From assembly GCA_021786915.1 (NCBI GenBank), contig JAJYMP010000366.1:1-6945 (forward strand): a stretch of 6,945 nucleotides of DNA, written 5' to 3'. The notes beneath the pieces are model-generated. The model was not told where the DNA came from. It did no database searches and saw nothing but the letters and a program-made list of their open reading frames with translations. A program made the translations under genes and the position numbers. This stretch comes from Chloroflexota bacterium. GTDB lineage: Bacteria > Chloroflexota > Limnocylindria > Limnocylindrales > CSP1-4. Every line of letters starts with the position of its first letter. The first letter of the stretch is position 1. Shown piece by piece: positions 5,349 to 6,945 of the stretch.

Positions 5349-6676
5349 CCCATGCCCCGGATCCGGAGCGCGTTCGCGTGGGCCGGGAAGCCCTCGTGGT
5401 CCGCGAGCGCGAGCGTCGCCGGGGCGAGCGAGCGGAGGCCGTCCTCGGTCAGCCTCGCCACGGACGCCGTGGTCATGAAGGTGCGCGCCGTGATCCCCCC
5501 GTTGATCTTGGCGAAGGCGCCGGTGGGCAGCGTGGCCGGCACGCCGATGACGAAGTTCGCCGCGGACACCGGGGAGTCCTGGCCCAGCAGCACCTCGCCT
5601 GCGTAGGTGAGCTTCGCCAGCGTCGCCTCGGGATCACGGGTCGCGATCTGCATGTGCTCGGGCGCGTAGTCGCCGGCGAACGCCGTGGCCTCGTCCATCG
5701 TGTCGAACAGGAAGGCGCCGCCGAGGCTTGACAGCGCGGAACGGGCGTACGACGCGCGCTGCTCGGGCAGGGCGGCGATCTGCTTGGCCATCTCGGCGTC
5801 GACGGCTTCGACCAACGCCAGCGAGTCAGTCACCAGCAGCGCGGCCGAATCGGCGCCGTGCTCGGCCTCGTTGAGCAGGTCAGCCGTCAGGCGCACGACG
5901 TCGGCCGAGTCGTCGGCCAGCACCAGCGACTCCGACGGCCCGCACAGCATGTTCGTCCCGACGCCGTGCAGCAGGGCGAGCACTTGGGCCGCGGTGACCG
6001 CGGGCGAGCCGGGCCCGACCACCTTCGCGACCCGGCCGATCGTCTGGGTCCCCAGCACCACCGCCGCAATCCCGGCCGGGCCGTTGGCACGGACGATGCG
6101 CGTGATCCCGAGCTCCTTCGCCGTCGCCAGCACGCCGGGGTCCACGCGGTCCGTCCCCGGCACCGGCGGCACGATGACCGTGATCTCCCTGACCCCGGCC
6201 ACGAGCGCCGGCACGCCGATCATCACCAGCACGCTCGGGAACGAGCCCTTGCCGCAGGGGACGAACAGGCCGGCCGAGGGGATGGGGTGGTGGCGCTCCC
6301 CCACCACGACGCCCGGTCGCGTCTCAAGGCGCCAGTCCGGCGACGCGGCCAGCTGCGCCTCGTTGAACGCGCGGACCTGCGCGATGGCGACCCGGATGGC
6401 GTCGAGGAGGGCGGGGTCGATGCCGGCGTGGGCCTCGTCGATCGCCGCCTGGCTGACCAGGAGCTCGTCGGCGCGCACGGTCGCCTTGTCCCACTTCGCC
6501 GTCGCGTCCGCCACTGCCTGGTCGCCGCGGGCCGCGACGTCAGCGTAGATCTCGCCGATCTGGGCGAGGAGCTTCGGGTCGAGGATCGTCGCCGTCGCGC
6601 GGCCCATGATGCGTGCCTGCTCAGCGGAATCGAGCTCGCGCCATCGGCGCAGCGTGAGCACGTTGGGGCGGGTCAT
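5345..6676 (-). CDS. HisD-family (histidinol dehydrogenase-like) NAD-dependent alcohol dehydrogenase, divergent
   Basis: 443-residue homologue of histidinol dehydrogenase over its full length: N-terminal IYADVAARGDQAV (43-55), GLFVPCGKGSFPSVLVM (136-152), VGPGSPAVTAA (220-230), GPSESLVLADD (246-256), AEHGADS (271-277), the catalytic APEHMQIATRDPE (338-350; Glu340-His341 match E. coli Glu326-His327), and HEGFPAH (427-433). However, of the E. coli zinc ligands Gln259, His262, Asp360 and His419, only the two His remain (His273, His433); the others are Glu270 and Asn374. The substrate-binding His367 is Ala381, because the usual GDYASGTNHVLPT block reads ANFVIGVPATLPT (373-385). A role in histidine synthesis is therefore doubtful; related HisD-like enzymes such as the sulfopropanediol dehydrogenase HpsN oxidise other alcohols. 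ATG 6676 is chosen over GTG 6712 because AGGGAG (6684-6689) lies 7 bases upstream. Coupled to the downstream FMN oxidase. No other his gene is visible. Confidence 0.88.
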   Translation of the reverse strand: MTRPNVLTLRRWRELDSAEQARIMGRATATILDPKLLAQIGEIYADVAARGDQAVADATAKWDKATVRADELLVSQAAIDEAHAGIDPALLDAIRVAIAQVRAFNEAQLAASPDWRLETRPGVVVGERHHPIPSAGLFVPCGKGSFPSVLVMIGVPALVAGVREITVIVPPVPGTDRVDPGVLATAKELGITRIVRANGPAGIAAVVLGTQTIGRVAKVVGPGSPAVTAAQVLALLHGVGTNMLCGPSESLVLADDSADVVRLTADLLNEAEHGADSAALLVTDSLALVEAVDAEMAKQIAALPEQRASYARSALSSLGGAFLFDTMDEATAFAGDYAPEHMQIATRDPEATLAKLTYAGEVLLGQDSPVSAANFVIGVPATLPTGAFAKINGGITARTFMTTASVARLTEDGLRSLAPATLALADHEGFPAHANALRIRGMG

Positions 6677-6683
6677 GGGGCGG

Positions 6684-6719
6684 CTCCCTGGTTCGGCGCG
6701 GCGTGTCGGCACGATGGTA
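6684..6719 (-). promoter_or_regulatory. Ribosome site and possible -10 of the HisD-like operon
   Basis: On the minus strand AGGGAG (6684-6689) lies 7 bases before the ATG at 6676 and decides the start. Further upstream TACCAT (6714-6719) fits a TAnnnT -10 and would give a leader of about 31 bases. No recognisable -35 is present at the usual distance, so the promoter call is weak while the ribosome site is good. Confidence 0.4.
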
Positions 6720-6789
6720 CCGGCCGTGGCCTCTAGGCTCCCGCGAGCGGGCCAGACCGCCTCGGCCCGCGGACCGCACAGACGTCAGC

Positions 6790-6945
6790 TCACGCGGATG
6801 GCCCCGCGCCGCGCCCGGCCGAGCCCGAGGTCGTGGACGCGGCGCCGGTCCCCAGCGCGCCCATGGCGACGTCGAACTCATCGCGCGTGATCTCGCCCCG
6901 GGCGAGGCGCTCAGCGAGGAGCGCGCGGGTCAGGCAGATCCCGAC
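6790..6945 (-). CDS. C-terminal fragment of a protein ending in a SHOCT-like short domain (partial)
   Basis: The frame is open from the right edge to the TGA at 6790-6792 and gives 51 residues. Residues 9-32 (LLAERLARGEIT then RDEFDVAMGALG) resemble the SHOCT domain, a short two-helix C-terminal module with the pattern L..R...GEI...EF....L that is thought to aid oligomerisation. The last 20 residues are Ala/Gly/Ser-rich and look unstructured. The rest of the protein, including any membrane part, lies outside the window, so function cannot be named. It shares its strand with the HisD-like gene, 113 bases away; read-through is possible but not shown. Confidence 0.5.
   Translation of the reverse strand, partial: VGICLTRALLAERLARGEITRDEFDVAMGALGTGAASTTSGSAGRGAGPSA

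Noticed and set aside
4515..5606. Plus-strand open frame opposite the FMN oxidase gene
   Set aside because: Shadow of a well-supported flavoenzyme gene; the translation is Arg/Gly/Ala-rich with no motifs.
5345..6676. Plain biosynthetic hisD assignment
   Set aside because: Two zinc ligands and the substrate histidine are replaced and no histidine biosynthesis neighbours are in the window, so only the family level is claimed.
6677..6712. GTG start at 6712 for the HisD-like protein
   Set aside because: No ribosome site precedes it, while AGGGAG is well placed for ATG 6676, and the added 12 residues are not family-like.
6621..6881. Minus-strand open frame of 86 residues starting at 6881
   Set aside because: Overlaps the SHOCT-like C-terminus in another frame and the HisD-like start; Arg/Pro-rich with no features, whereas the SHOCT frame has a family-like pattern and runs open to the edge.

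Overview
High-GC bacterial chromosome segment (about 70% GC by eye). The lipid II amidation pair MurT/GatD and a heliorhodopsin both point to a monoderm (single-membrane) lineage. Chloroflexota or Actinomycetota are the best guesses, and the window alone does not decide between them. No tRNA, rRNA, CRISPR array, insertion sequence or phage gene was seen.

Layout. (1) 1-1787, minus strand: murT followed by a start/stop-overlapping gatD that runs off the left edge; together they make the enzyme that amidates peptidoglycan lipid II. (2) 1788-1908: divergent control region with a leaderless-type promoter for murT and an unusual TGTACA operator cluster that covers the start codon of the next gene. 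(3) 1909-2823, plus strand: a CarH/LitR-type regulator, a MerR winged helix joined to a cobalamin-binding light-sensing domain. (4) 2950-3774, minus strand, convergent with it: a complete heliorhodopsin with the retinal-binding lysine. (5) 3775-3911: a comparatively AT-rich control region containing a degenerate copy of the regulator's operator. (6) About 3912-4190, plus strand: two broken gene remnants, the N-terminus of an SRPBCC-family protein joined to the C-terminus of a cyclopropane-fatty-acid-synthase-like methyltransferase, with several frameshifts. (7) 4218-6676, minus strand: a translationally coupled pair, a divergent HisD-family dehydrogenase followed by an FMN-dependent 2-hydroxyacid oxidase. 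(8) 6790-6945, minus strand: the C-terminal end of a SHOCT-like protein.

The most interesting part is 1860-4190. A B12-based light-responsive repressor lies beside a retinal-based photoreceptor. Both flanking control regions carry 11-bp-spaced TGTACA-type half-sites, and next to them is the wreck of a CFA-synthase/SRPBCC cassette of the kind that often accompanies LitR/CarH regulators. I read this as a two-chromophore light-response locus that has lost its lipid-modification arm. The regulator also has Ala where the Thermus CarH histidine that caps cobalamin after photolysis would be. A second point of interest is the HisD-like/FMN oxidase pair: the HisD homologue lacks two of the four zinc ligands and the substrate histidine of true histidinol dehydrogenase, so it probably acts on another alcohol.
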